Below, in pieces: positions 1-8,016 of a stretch of 26,808 bases of DNA. The number at the start of each line of letters is the position of its first letter. Position 1 is the first letter of the stretch. Under the pieces are notes generated by a model. It ran no database searches. It was not told the origin of the DNA and saw only the letters and a program-made list of their open reading frames with translations. The stretch comes from CAIMZW01 sp037133095 (GTDB taxonomy: Bacteria > Actinomycetota > Actinomycetes > Nanopelagicales > Nanopelagicaceae), in NCBI GenBank assembly GCA_037133095.1, contig JBAXOT010000025.1, positions 1 to 26,808 of the forward strand, given 5' to 3'. The translations under genes were made by a program, and so were the position numbers.

Positions 1-671
1 ACGAGATCCTTTATTTGAGCAAATTTTGCCTTGCCCATTCCGCTGACTTTTCTTAAATCATTGATCGAAGAAAATCTCCCGTTCTTTTGTCGATAAGCCA
101 GAATCCTTCCTGCCATTACTGGACCAATGCCCGGCAGTGATTCCAGTTGAGCAATAGTCGCGGTATTTAGATTGACCACGGTTGACGGGGTTGGAGGCGA
201 TGGACTCTTGCTTCGGCTTCGCGTGGTTGAAACAACCGCCGCAGGAGGTTGACCGACCACGATTTGCTCACCGTCCATCAAAATATGTGCAAGATTTATA
301 TCGGTCAGATCGACACCCGGCTTTTGATTTCCAGCCGCCTTAATCGCATCTATCGCGCGAGAGCCTTCGGGTAAGGAATAGACACCTGGATTCTTTACCT
401 TTCCTGCCACGTCAACGACAATCATCGAAACAATCGAAGGTTTTGGCGAAGGCGTTGAGATTTCAAAAGTATCTGTTGGTTTAAGTGTGATCGATGGTTG
501 CACAACTGGCATCGCACTTGCCGAACCTCTGGCAAGGAATATGAAAAGCACACCTAACACCAGAGCTAACCCAGCAATAAGGCCCAATCCGCGTTTTTGG
601 GCATCGGAAAATTCTGGAATGGCAGGCAATTCTGGAAGATTCACGCGCCGAAGATAGGACTTGCAAGCCAT
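1..671 (-). CDS. comEA: ComEA-like DNA-binding competence protein (partial, 3' end outside window)
   Basis: The reading frame starts at the ATG at 671 and runs off the left edge, so about 223 residues are visible. A cytoplasmic N-terminus is followed by one membrane segment at about residues 27-48. A Ser/Thr/Pro-rich linker leads to an SLBB-type domain (around IVDVAGKVKNPGVYSLPEG), and a second basic, Ser/Pro-rich linker leads to a helix-hairpin-helix region containing VNLNTATIAQLESLPGIGP and a second hairpin. This order is that of ComEA, the membrane-anchored receptor that binds double-stranded DNA outside the membrane during natural transformation. ComEC would be expected just beyond the window edge. 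The gene lies 31 nt after leuS and is probably co-transcribed with it. The last few residues are missing. Confidence 0.9.
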   Translation of the reverse strand, partial: MACKSYLRRVNLPELPAIPEFSDAQKRGLGLIAGLALVLGVLFIFLARGSASAMPVVQPSITLKPTDTFEISTPSPKPSIVSMIVVDVAGKVKNPGVYSLPEGSRAIDAIKAAGNQKPGVDLTDINLAHILMDGEQIVVGQPPAAVVSTTRSRSKSPSPPTPSTVVNLNTATIAQLESLPGIGPVMAGRILAYRQKNGRFSSINDLRKVSGMGKAKFAQIKDL

Positions 672-675
672 TTGC

Positions 676-696
676 CCTGCCCCGATTCGAGGCAGG
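676..696 (-). promoter_or_regulatory. Small inverted repeat over the comEA ribosome-binding region
   Basis: A perfect 6-bp stem, CCTGCC/GGCAGG, with a 9-nt loop sits between the leuS stop and the comEA ATG. No U-run follows it on the minus strand, so it does not look like an intrinsic terminator. The purine-rich stretch before the comEA start lies in its 3' arm, so it could limit comEA translation. That role is inference from position. Confidence 0.3.
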
Positions 697-702
697 TGTT
701 AA

Positions 703-3159
703 TTAAATGACGATGTTGACGAGTTTTGGCGCGCGAAGAACGACCTTTTGAATTGTTTGCCCAGAGATTGCGGCTGCAATTTCGTGGTTGACCATCGCCA
801 AGGTTTCAAGTTCAGCATCTGTGATGGTTGGCGAGACCTCGATCCGATCTTTGATTTTGCCGTTAACCTGCAAAATCGCAACCACGGAATCTGCCTCAAG
901 CAACGCTGGGTCAACCGTTGGCCAACCAGCAAGCGCAACGCTTGGCTTGTGACCAAGGTTTGCCCACATTTCCTCCGCAGTAAATGGCGCTACCAGCGAA
1001 AGTGAAATCGCGATTGCCTCGGCCGCTTCACGAACTGCCGGATCAGCAGGACCACAACCAGAATCGATTGCCTTACGGGTTGCATTTACTAATTCCATTA
1101 TTCGAGCAACGGCAACGTTGAATCGGAACGACTCAACTGCAAAACCAATATCGAAAAGGCTCTTGTGAATGACCTTGCGAAGTGCGAGGTCTCCCCTGGC
1201 AAAATCAACGCCGGCAGGGCTGGTGACATCGGTAGAGATTCGCCAGGCACGGTTAATAAATTTGACCGAACCCGATGGCGAAACATCCGCCCAATCGATG
1301 TCATCCTCTGGTGGACCGGCAAAGACCAAGGAGATGCGAACCGCATCAACGCCGTGGGTATCCAATTGTTCGGACAAGGTCACGAGGTTTCCGCGCGACT
1401 TGCTCATGGCGGATCCATCCATCTGAACCATGCCCTGATTAAGCAATCTGGTAAATGGTTCTGTGAAATCGAGCATCCCAATGTCATACAAGACCTTGGT
1501 GAAGAATCGCGAATAGAGCAGATGCAAAATCGCGTGGGTTACGCCGCCAACATATTGGTCGACCGGCAACCATTCCTTCACGAGATCTACATCAAATGCC
1601 TTCGTGGCATCGTTTGGATTGGTGTATCGCAAGAAATACCAGGAGGAATCGAAGAAGGTGTCCATCGTGTCGGCGTCTCGCTGTGCAGGCGCACCGCACT
1701 TAGGACAAGCAACATTGACCCAATTGGTCGCGGCTCCGAGAGGAGATGAACCCTTTGGCTTCAGATCAAGCCCCGCTGCATCAGGTAACTCAACTGGCAA
1801 CTCAGATTCAGGAACGGGAACCTCGCCACAATTTTCGCAATGAATAATCGGAATGGGCGTTCCCCAAAAACGTTGCCGAGAAATCAGCCAATCGCGAAGG
1901 CGATAATTCTTCGCACTCTTTCCGAGGCCTTTGGCTTCAAGCTCTGCAGTGATCTTGGCAATTGCTTCGACCTTGCTTAAACCGTTCAAAGAGCCCGAAT
2001 TAATCATCGTTCCGTCACCAGAAGCGGCGACACCAGTCTCATTCGGATCGACTTCGCCAGTATCCAACACAACGACAACTGGCAGATTCAGAGCCCGGGC
2101 AAAATCCAAGTCGCGTTGGTCGTGGGCAGGAACAGCCATAATTGCGCCAGTTCCATAATCAGCCAAAACATAATCGCTGGCCCAGATTGGTAACTTCGCC
2201 CCATTAACTGGGTTGATTGCATATCGATTTAAGAAGACACCAGTTTTTGGTCGGTCGGTAGCCAAACGATCAATATCCGATGCAGCCTTCACGCCTTCGA
2301 GGTAAGCGGTAAATTCACCTTGAACTTCTGTGCCTACAACGAGATCCGCTGCAAGTTCGCTGTCTACTGCAACCACCATGAATGTGGCGCCATGCAAAGT
2401 ATCAGGACGAGTCGTATAAACAACAACGGGGGCTTCTCGGCCTTCAATTTCGAAAGTGACCTCCGCGCCACGGGAGCGACCGATCCAGTTACGTTGCATC
2501 AACATGACCTTCTCGGGCCATTTGCCTTCCAACTGGTCCATGTCATCCAGAAGACGATCTGCGTAATCAGTGATCTTTAAATACCACTGGTTCAATTTCT
2601 TCTTCGTGACCGGGGTATCGCACCTTTCGCACAGTCCAGCAACTACTTGCTCGTTAGCCAAAACGGTCTGATCTTTCGGACACCAATTAACGGCTGAATC
2701 CTTGCGATAAGCCAAACCTTTTTTATACAGCTCGAGAAAAAGCCATTGGTTCCATTTGTAATATTCCGGATCGCTGGTGTGGAGGACTCGGTCCCAGTCA
2801 AACGAACAGGCATATCGGCGCATCGAAGATTTATGTATTGCGATGTTCTCGTAGGTCCAAGCCCTCGGATCTACCCCGCGCTTGATCGCCGCATTCTCGG
2901 CTGGCAAACCAAAAGAGTCCCAACCGATTGGGTGCATCACATTGAAACCTTTTTGGACCCAATAACGGGCAATCACGTCCCCAAGCGCATACGCCTCCGC
3001 ATGGCCCATATGGAGATCGCCAGATGGGTAGGGAAACATGTCCAAGACATACTTTTTAGGGCGCGGGTCATCGACTTTTCCTGAACGAAAAGGCGCTAAT
3101 TCATCCCAAACGGGGAGCCACTTCTGTTCAATTCCGTGAATGTCATAAGCCTCATGCAT
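703..3159 (-). CDS. leuS: Leucyl-tRNA synthetase
   Basis: This 818-residue protein is a class I aminoacyl-tRNA synthetase that attaches leucine to tRNA-Leu. The HIGH motif appears as HMGH at residues 50-53. The KMSKS loop appears as AMSKS at about residue 583. The CP1 editing domain carries the threonine-rich YTTRPDTLHGATF signature. Two Cys pairs (WCP...LCERC and HCENCG...CPKCG) suggest zinc sites. The C-terminal region ends in the usual anticodon-binding and small C-terminal domains. The open frame extends 25 codons further upstream, but the ATG at 3159 gives the family's N-terminus (MHEAYDIHGIEQKW) and has a GGGAGA about 9 nt before it. The start overlaps the end of the upstream dehydrogenase gene by 8 nt, which suggests translational coupling. 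Confidence 0.97.
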   Translation of the reverse strand: MHEAYDIHGIEQKWLPVWDELAPFRSGKVDDPRPKKYVLDMFPYPSGDLHMGHAEAYALGDVIARYWVQKGFNVMHPIGWDSFGLPAENAAIKRGVDPRAWTYENIAIHKSSMRRYACSFDWDRVLHTSDPEYYKWNQWLFLELYKKGLAYRKDSAVNWCPKDQTVLANEQVVAGLCERCDTPVTKKKLNQWYLKITDYADRLLDDMDQLEGKWPEKVMLMQRNWIGRSRGAEVTFEIEGREAPVVVYTTRPDTLHGATFMVVAVDSELAADLVVGTEVQGEFTAYLEGVKAASDIDRLATDRPKTGVFLNRYAINPVNGAKLPIWASDYVLADYGTGAIMAVPAHDQRDLDFARALNLPVVVVLDTGEVDPNETGVAASGDGTMINSGSLNGLSKVEAIAKITAELEAKGLGKSAKNYRLRDWLISRQRFWGTPIPIIHCENCGEVPVPESELPVELPDAAGLDLKPKGSSPLGAATNWVNVACPKCGAPAQRDADTMDTFFDSSWYFLRYTNPNDATKAFDVDLVKEWLPVDQYVGGVTHAILHLLYSRFFTKVLYDIGMLDFTEPFTRLLNQGMVQMDGSAMSKSRGNLVTLSEQLDTHGVDAVRISLVFAGPPEDDIDWADVSPSGSVKFINRAWRISTDVTSPAGVDFARGDLALRKVIHKSLFDIGFAVESFRFNVAVARIMELVNATRKAIDSGCGPADPAVREAAEAIAISLSLVAPFTAEEMWANLGHKPSVALAGWPTVDPALLEADSVVAILQVNGKIKDRIEVSPTITDAELETLAMVNHEIAAAISGQTIQKVVLRAPKLVNIVI

Positions 3160-4096
3160 AAGGAGAAGTCTCCCATGTAACACCAGTGAGTTGTTCACTA
3201 ATATTCCATAGGTTCGTCGCAAGCGTCTGGTCATACGCCAAATTCTTTGCCCTCGTCAATTTTGGATTACCACGCATCTCCATAAATCCATCTGGACCGA
3301 TATATGAAGCCCCGATTAAGCCCGGGAAGGTGGCGGCACAGAGCAGGGGCAAAGCGCCTCGGTTGGCTGATTGAGCAAGTAAAACATTTCCTAAACCAAT
3401 GGCTCGGGCCTTAATCAAACTACCTGACATTTCAGGACCGACAGCCTGTAAATGTGTAGACGAATAACCAGGATGAACCGCGAGCGGGATAAAAGACCAC
3501 CCGTGAGAGATTCGCATCCGCTCCAGATGAGAGACAAAAAGGAGTCCAGCCAATTTGCTCGCTCCATATGAGCCCCAAGGTGAGTAGCTGCCAACACCTA
3601 AACACTTATTTCGAATATCTTCTATCGAACCCGAGTCGAAACTGCCCATTCGATGAGCTTGGCTTGAAACGACCACGAGGCGTTCTTTAATTCGATCTTT
3701 CAACATACTCGCTAATGCAAAATGCCCCAAATAATTTGTCCCCATCTGGAGTTCAAAGCCATCAACAGTTTTTACAAATGGCGTAGCCATAACTCCAGCA
3801 TTCAAAATGACGACATCGAAATCTCCCTCGGCGGCTGCCACAGCCGATCGAACGCTGGCGAGATCTGAAAGGTCCAACTCCAAAAAGGAAGAGCGGCCAA
3901 TCTCAGCAACGGCCTTCTCGCCCTTGCTCTTCGAACGAGCGGTGATAGTGACATCGGCCCCGTGGCGAACGAGTTCCAACGCCGTAGCCCGACCGAGTCC
4001 GCTGGTTCCACCTGTAATAAGGAAGCGCTTGCCCGAGAGGTCTGGGATATCTTCAATTCCCCAACCACGCGGAATCGCCAACTGGTTTTGGGTCAT
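3152..4096 (-). CDS. Short-chain dehydrogenase/reductase (retinol-dehydrogenase-like)
   Basis: This 314-residue cytosolic Rossmann-fold oxidoreductase has the classical SDR marks: the cofactor loop TGGTSGLG (residues 28-35), NAG (99-101), the catalytic Ser in VVVSSQAHRMG (about 144-145) and the YxxxK pair Tyr177/Lys181. An Arg in TARSKSKGE after the second strand favours NADP(H) over NAD(H), which is inference. The substrate cannot be read from sequence. The overall layout resembles retinol-dehydrogenase/WW-domain-oxidoreductase-like SDRs. The ATG has GAGGGCGGGA upstream. The gene lies only 25 nt downstream of tRNA-Ala and overlaps leuS by 8 nt, so it is probably read through from the tRNA transcript. 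It is not a usual member of this conserved locus. Confidence 0.9.
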   Translation of the reverse strand: MTQNQLAIPRGWGIEDIPDLSGKRFLITGGTSGLGRATALELVRHGADVTITARSKSKGEKAVAEIGRSSFLELDLSDLASVRSAVAAAEGDFDVVILNAGVMATPFVKTVDGFELQMGTNYLGHFALASMLKDRIKERLVVVSSQAHRMGSFDSGSIEDIRNKCLGVGSYSPWGSYGASKLAGLLFVSHLERMRISHGWSFIPLAVHPGYSSTHLQAVGPEMSGSLIKARAIGLGNVLLAQSANRGALPLLCAATFPGLIGASYIGPDGFMEMRGNPKLTRAKNLAYDQTLATNLWNISEQLTGVTWETSPYA

Positions 4097-4121
4097 TATT
4101 CCCGCCCTCTTTCGTAAAAAT

Positions 4122-4197
4122 TGGTGGAGCTGAGGGGATTTGAACCCCTGACCCCCTGCATGCCATGCAGGTGCGCTACCAGCTGCGCCACAGCCCC
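4122..4197 (-). tRNA. tRNA-Ala (anticodon GGC)
   Basis: A full cloverleaf can be folded. The acceptor stem GGGGCTG pairs with CAGCTCC with one G-T wobble. A D-arm follows (GCGC around AGCTGGTA). The anticodon stem CCTGC/GCAGG holds the loop ATGGCAT, giving anticodon GGC, which reads GCC and GCU. The T-arm is GGGGT TCAAATC CCCTC-like. The discriminator base is A and the CCA tail is encoded. It sits between the histidine phosphatase gene and the SDR gene, on the same strand. Confidence 0.95.
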
Positions 4198-4218
4198 ATT
4201 TGAGAGTCCGACCCTATC

Positions 4219-4869
4219 TCACTTCACACTCTCGTTGCCAAACAGAGGTTCGGGGATAGAACCAGCATTGTGCTCGATCAAGGACCAGCCGCCATATTTA
4301 TGGTGTTCCAAAATGGACCAGGATGCGTTGGAAAGACCGCCGAGGACGCCCCACCGATCGGTTGGCAAATTCAACATTTTGCCCAGAACTGAGCGGATAG
4401 TTCCGCCATGGCTAACTACAACTAACAAGCCCTCGACGCCGACCATTTCCGCTTCGATGACTGCAACTGCACGTTCTGCAACTTCGCTTCGCCGTTCACC
4501 AATATCGCCGGCGGGGAAATCACCACCGGCAAGCCAATCTAAAAATCGGTCGTTATCGGCTGCTCGGTTTTCTTTGCCGGTGCGACCCTCCCAATTTCCG
4601 CCGTTGGTTTCACGCAGACCAGGTCTGGTAATCAAAGGAAGTTGAGTTAACTCTGAAAGGGCAGTTGCCGTTTGCTGGGCTCGACTGAGATCGCTGACAA
4701 TAATCTTTGCTGGATTCATCCCGAGCAAAACTTTGGCTGCATGAGCCGCCTGATATTTGCCAACTTCGTTCAAGGGGATATCAGAATGACCCTGAAATCG
4801 GTTTTCGATATTCCAATCGGTCTGCCCGTGACGCCACAAGAGAATTCGAGGTTTTGCTAACTGATCCAT
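4219..4869 (-). CDS. Histidine phosphatase (phosphoglycerate-mutase-like), GpgP-type locus
   Basis: This 216-residue histidine phosphatase superfamily protein has the RHG motif at residues 13-15, with phospho-acceptor His14. The second catalytic histidine is in VVSHGGTIR (His154) and the acid in LRETNGGNWEG (about Glu87). It acts as a cytosolic phosphomonoesterase. The position directly after rsfS matches M. tuberculosis Rv2419c, described as glucosyl-3-phosphoglycerate phosphatase (GpgP). The same activity here is inferred from synteny only, because superfamily members vary widely in substrate. The gene starts 5 nt after the rsfS stop with little Shine-Dalgarno sequence, so it probably relies on coupled translation. 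It ends 21 nt before tRNA-Ala. Confidence 0.88.
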   Translation of the reverse strand: MDQLAKPRILLWRHGQTDWNIENRFQGHSDIPLNEVGKYQAAHAAKVLLGMNPAKIIVSDLSRAQQTATALSELTQLPLITRPGLRETNGGNWEGRTGKENRAADNDRFLDWLAGGDFPAGDIGERRSEVAERAVAVIEAEMVGVEGLLVVVSHGGTIRSVLGKMLNLPTDRWGVLGGLSNASWSILEHHKYGGWSLIEHNAGSIPEPLFGNESVK

Positions 4870-4874
4870 GTCGC

Positions 4875-5243
4875 TTAAATAATCTCCGGAACCGGAAGAT
4901 TGAGTTCAATTCGCGGACAGTCATTCCACAGTCGATCCAACATGTAGTAATTGCGAAGTTCCTGGCTTTGGATGTGAACAACCAAGTCGGAGTAATCCAA
5001 GAGGATCCACTGACCGGTTCCCTCCTTGCGCATTGGCTTCTCTCCGATTTCAGCCAACTTTTTAAAAACTTCTTCTGCAATTGCATCAACCTGGCGCTCA
5101 TTTGCACCTGTGGCGATGAGAAAGACTTCCGAAAGAACTAACTGCTCGGTCATATCAATGGCAACAATATCAGTTCCCAATTTCTCCAAAATCGCCAAGG
5201 CGGCGTTTCGGGTCAAACTCTTCACTGCATCACTTGCTGCCAT
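4875..5243 (-). CDS. rsfS: Ribosomal silencing factor RsfS (RsfA/Iojap family)
   Basis: This 122-residue Iojap-family protein binds ribosomal protein uL14 on the large subunit and blocks subunit joining when nutrients are short. Supporting stretches are LVLSEVFLIATG, a conserved acidic patch around VDAIAEEV, GTGQWILLDYSDLVVHI and the ending YYMLDRLWNDCP. Length is typical for the family. The ATG has GAGG 5 nt upstream. The gene overlaps the end of nadD by 14 nt, matching the common nadD-rsfS arrangement. Confidence 0.95.
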   Translation of the reverse strand: MAASDAVKSLTRNAALAILEKLGTDIVAIDMTEQLVLSEVFLIATGANERQVDAIAEEVFKKLAEIGEKPMRKEGTGQWILLDYSDLVVHIQSQELRNYYMLDRLWNDCPRIELNLPVPEII

Positions 5244-5814
5244 ATAAGCCTCGCTCTTTGATATAGGTATAAACAGATGGGGAAAGGTACTGAGAAAGAT
5301 CTTGATCGTTATCCAATAACTCTCGAACCTGAGTCGCAGAAATATCCAAAGCTGAAATGTTCACTTCTGAGAAAGCGGACTTATTTTCTCCAGGACGCCG
5401 AACAACCAAAATATCAACCAACTTTTTAAGATCGGCAGAACGGTGCCATCTATCAAATTGTGAAGCAGCATCACTTCCAAGAATCAAGGTGTAGGAATCA
5501 AGCGGAAAAAAAGCACGAAGCTGATGGATGGTTTCGATGGCAAATGTCGGACCACTTCGGCGAACCTCGAGGTCAACCACGCTGGTCTTGTTCTGCAAGG
5601 CATCCGATAAATCATCTAATGCCAAGACACACATCTCGAGTCGATCTTCAGGTGAGGCCGAAGGGGCTTGCGCTCGAAGCCATGGGTTACCCGAAGGAAT
5701 GACCATGATGTGATCGAACTTCGACGCCAGGGCATCTAAAATATGAAGGTGGCCGAGGTGGATTGGATCGAAAGTCCCACCTAAGAGACCAACTTTTCTA
5801 CCGTTTTTTGAGAT
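5230..5814 (-). CDS. nadD: Nicotinate-nucleotide adenylyltransferase NadD, apparent AUC start
   Basis: This enzyme converts nicotinate mononucleotide and ATP to deamido-NAD, a late step of NAD synthesis. From an ATC at 5814 the protein is 194 residues, normal for NadD. It carries the nucleotidyltransferase motif GGTFDPIHLGH (residues 12-22), LGSDAASQFDRWHRSADL and the ISATQVR motif. The frame is closed by a TAG at 5832-5830, and no ATG, GTG or TTG occurs between that stop and the motif. The only plausible initiators are ATC at 5814 or ATC at 5829. The first in-frame ATG is at 5706 (residue 37), which would delete the active-site motif. The 5814 ATC lies 4 nt after the stop of the upstream 44-residue gene, which suggests re-initiation. 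Identity is certain; the start is inferred, and a sequence error cannot be excluded. Confidence 0.93.
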   Translation of the reverse strand: MSKNGRKVGLLGGTFDPIHLGHLHILDALASKFDHIMVIPSGNPWLRAQAPSASPEDRLEMCVLALDDLSDALQNKTSVVDLEVRRSGPTFAIETIHQLRAFFPLDSYTLILGSDAASQFDRWHRSADLKKLVDILVVRRPGENKSAFSEVNISALDISATQVRELLDNDQDLSQYLSPSVYTYIKERGLYGSK

Positions 5815-5818
5815 GGTT

Positions 5819-5953
5819 TTAGTCCCGATCTAAACGGAGCACAAAATACAAAAGCAGTGCAAGAACGGCGAAACCAAAAACTCCAAAAAATACTGGAGGT
5901 GCTGGAAGTTTGCGGACGGCACCTTCTGCAAGAAGAAGATAAGAAGAGGTCAT
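5819..5953 (-). CDS. Small single-span membrane protein upstream of nadD (44 aa)
   Basis: This gene is too short for most callers. It runs from an ATG at 5953 to a TAA at 5819 and encodes 44 residues. The protein begins MTSSYLLLAEGAVRKLPAPP. One hydrophobic membrane segment follows (about residues 21-39, VFFGVFGFAVLALLLYFVL) and the tail is charged (RLDRD). I recall similar tiny proteins with an LLAAEGA...LPAPP pattern followed by a helix upstream of nadD in other Actinobacteria; no function is known to me. It starts 9 nt after the ligA stop and ends 4 nt before the apparent nadD start, so it sits inside a transcription unit and may drive nadD translation. Confidence 0.75.
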   Translation of the reverse strand: MTSSYLLLAEGAVRKLPAPPVFFGVFGFAVLALLLYFVLRLDRD

Positions 5954-5962
5954 AACCCAACT

Positions 5963-8002
5963 TTATCGCGTTGGCGCAGGTCCTTCAGACAAAAGTCGTT
6001 TAAACCCGGCCTCGTCCAATATCGGAACGCCTAATTCTTCCGCTTTTGCCGCTTTTGAACCCGGGGAATCTCCGACGACGACAAAATCAGTCTTCTTGGA
6101 AACTGCGGCTGCCGACTTCCCGCCATGCGCCGTGATGACCTCGTTTACGCCATCACGGGTGAAATCAACCAAGGAACCAGTGACTACCAGGGTCAAGCCC
6201 GCAAGAGTTTGAGGTGCCAGATTTTCTACCACCTCGGCAACCAGGACCGCACCGGCTGCTTCCCATCGATCCACGATATTTCGGTGCCAATCAACGTCAA
6301 ACCAATCAATCACTGCGGCGGCTATCACTTCGCCCACGCCGTCGATACTTGCCAGTTCAAGAAAAGAGGCAGATCTAATCGCGGCCATAGAGCCAAATCG
6401 AGTGGCTAACTCTTGGGCGGCTGTAGGGCCAACGTGCCGAATCGACAGCGCCACCAAAAAACGCCATAACTTTTGGGTCTTCGCGCGCTCCAATGCGGCG
6501 AGAAATTTCTCGGCATTTGCCCCCAAGGCGCCGTCTTTCTTGGTGAAGAAAGATGACTTAATCAAATCTTCTCGTGTAAGTGAAAAGAGTTCAGATTCAT
6601 CGATGATTAATTGATCAGCCAAGAGAGCGCTTGCCGCTTCGTAACCAAGCACGTCGATATCCAGAGCAGATCGAGATCCAATGTAATAAATCCGTTCGCG
6701 CAATTGCGCCGGACAACTTTGCGAATTTGGACAACGGATGTCGACATCGCCTTCCGACATCGCCCGCAATTCACTGCCGCATACTGGGCACTTCGTTGGC
6801 ATAACAAAAGATTTTTCATCGCCAGTACGTGCCGCCACAACTGGACCAAGAACTTCGGGAATGACATCGCCCGCTTTGCGAATGATGACAGTGTCACCAA
6901 TGAGAACTCCTTTGCGAATGATCTCTTCAATGTTATGCAACGTGGCATTAGTCACCGTGGAACCTGCGACCCGAACTGGCGTCATAATCGCAAAAGGGGT
7001 TGCTCGGCCTGTACGACCAATGCTGATCTGAATATCCAATAATTGTGTGGTGACTTCTTCGGGCGGATACTTGTAAGCAATCGCCCACTTAGGTGCACGT
7101 GAGGTGAAACCAAGTTCCTCTTGAATCGAGAGTTCATTAATCTTGATAACCACGCCGTCAATTTCGTGTTCTACATCGTGGCGATGTTCTTGATAGAAGA
7201 AAATGAAATCAAGGACCTCTTGTCGAGTCTTCACGACTTTGGCTCGGGCACTTGTTGGTAGTCCCCAACTTTTCATTTGCTTGTATGCGGCCTCTTGGGT
7301 CGCAAAAGGTGCGCCGTCATTTGCACCGACACCATGAACCACCATGCTCAGTGGCCGTGAAGCGGTAACTTTAGGATCTTTCTGTCGCAAAGATCCGGCC
7401 GCCGCATTTCTTGGATTTGCAAATCTCTCTTTACCTTCTTCTTCCAGCGCATCGTTGAATTCATTGAACGCTTCCAAGGGAAAGAAAACTTCACCGCGAA
7501 CTTCAATGAGGTTCGGAATGTTGGCGCCTTTGAGTTCGTGTGGGATTGCCGAAATCGTCTTGATGTTGAGAGTGACATCTTCCCCGGTGGCTCCATCACC
7601 TCGGGTAAGGGCGCGGGTCAGTTTTCCTTTTTCGTACAGCAGATTGATTGCTAATCCATCGACTTTTACTTCGCAGAGCCACGTGGGATCCGATGAAGTT
7701 TTCTCAATCCGCGCGAACCAGGTAGTGAGTTCCTCGGTGCTGAAAACGTTGTCCAGGCTCATCATTCGTTCGCGGTGTGGGTATTGTTGGAATTGCGTGG
7801 AGAATCCGCCACCGACTAAATCGGTAGGTGAGTTATCAACTTTGAATTCTGGGTGCTGCGCTTCTAGAGCGATCAGTTCACGGAGCTTGGCATCGAATTC
7901 GCCATCACTTATCGTCGGGGCATCCAAGACGTAATACTTAAACTGATGCTCGGAAATCTCTTCCGAGAGTTCAACGATTCGATGTCTTATCTCTTCGCTC
8001 AT
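5963..8002 (-). CDS. ligA: NAD-dependent DNA ligase LigA
   Basis: This 679-residue protein seals nicks in replication and repair using NAD. The N-terminal Ia domain includes YYVLDAPTISDGEFD (residues 23-37). The adenylation site is KVDG, with Lys113 as the AMP-accepting lysine. An OB-fold follows. The four-Cys zinc finger is CPVCGSEL...RCPNSQSCPAQ at about 400-425. Helix-hairpin-helix repeats include GVGEVIAAAV, and a C-terminal BRCT domain spans about 600-679. AGGAAAG precedes the ATG. The gene ends 9 nt before the small membrane-protein gene and starts 14 nt after mnmA. Placing it upstream of nadD means the NAD-consuming ligase and an NAD biosynthesis gene may share a transcript. Confidence 0.97.
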   Translation of the reverse strand: MSEEIRHRIVELSEEISEHQFKYYVLDAPTISDGEFDAKLRELIALEAQHPEFKVDNSPTDLVGGGFSTQFQQYPHRERMMSLDNVFSTEELTTWFARIEKTSSDPTWLCEVKVDGLAINLLYEKGKLTRALTRGDGATGEDVTLNIKTISAIPHELKGANIPNLIEVRGEVFFPLEAFNEFNDALEEEGKERFANPRNAAAGSLRQKDPKVTASRPLSMVVHGVGANDGAPFATQEAAYKQMKSWGLPTSARAKVVKTRQEVLDFIFFYQEHRHDVEHEIDGVVIKINELSIQEELGFTSRAPKWAIAYKYPPEEVTTQLLDIQISIGRTGRATPFAIMTPVRVAGSTVTNATLHNIEEIIRKGVLIGDTVIIRKAGDVIPEVLGPVVAARTGDEKSFVMPTKCPVCGSELRAMSEGDVDIRCPNSQSCPAQLRERIYYIGSRSALDIDVLGYEAASALLADQLIIDESELFSLTREDLIKSSFFTKKDGALGANAEKFLAALERAKTQKLWRFLVALSIRHVGPTAAQELATRFGSMAAIRSASFLELASIDGVGEVIAAAVIDWFDVDWHRNIVDRWEAAGAVLVAEVVENLAPQTLAGLTLVVTGSLVDFTRDGVNEVITAHGGKSAAAVSKKTDFVVVGDSPGSKAAKAEELGVPILDEAGFKRLLSEGPAPTR

Positions 8003-8016
8003 GGCTTTCCTAAATG

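Noticed and set aside
1165..1749. 194-residue plus-strand ORF inside leuS
   Set aside because: Antisense shadow of a strongly conserved coding region, with no recognisable domain.
4122..4197. tRNA-Ala as an integration site for a mobile element
   Set aside because: No integrase, no repeated tRNA 3' end and only housekeeping genes on both sides.
4121..4645. 174-residue plus-strand ORF starting MVELRGFEPLTPCMPCRC
   Set aside because: Its N-terminus is the antisense translation of tRNA-Ala, a well-known annotation artefact, and the rest is antisense to the histidine phosphatase gene.
7344..7934. 196-residue plus-strand ORF inside ligA
   Set aside because: Serine-rich low-complexity translation antisense to the LigA adenylation domain.
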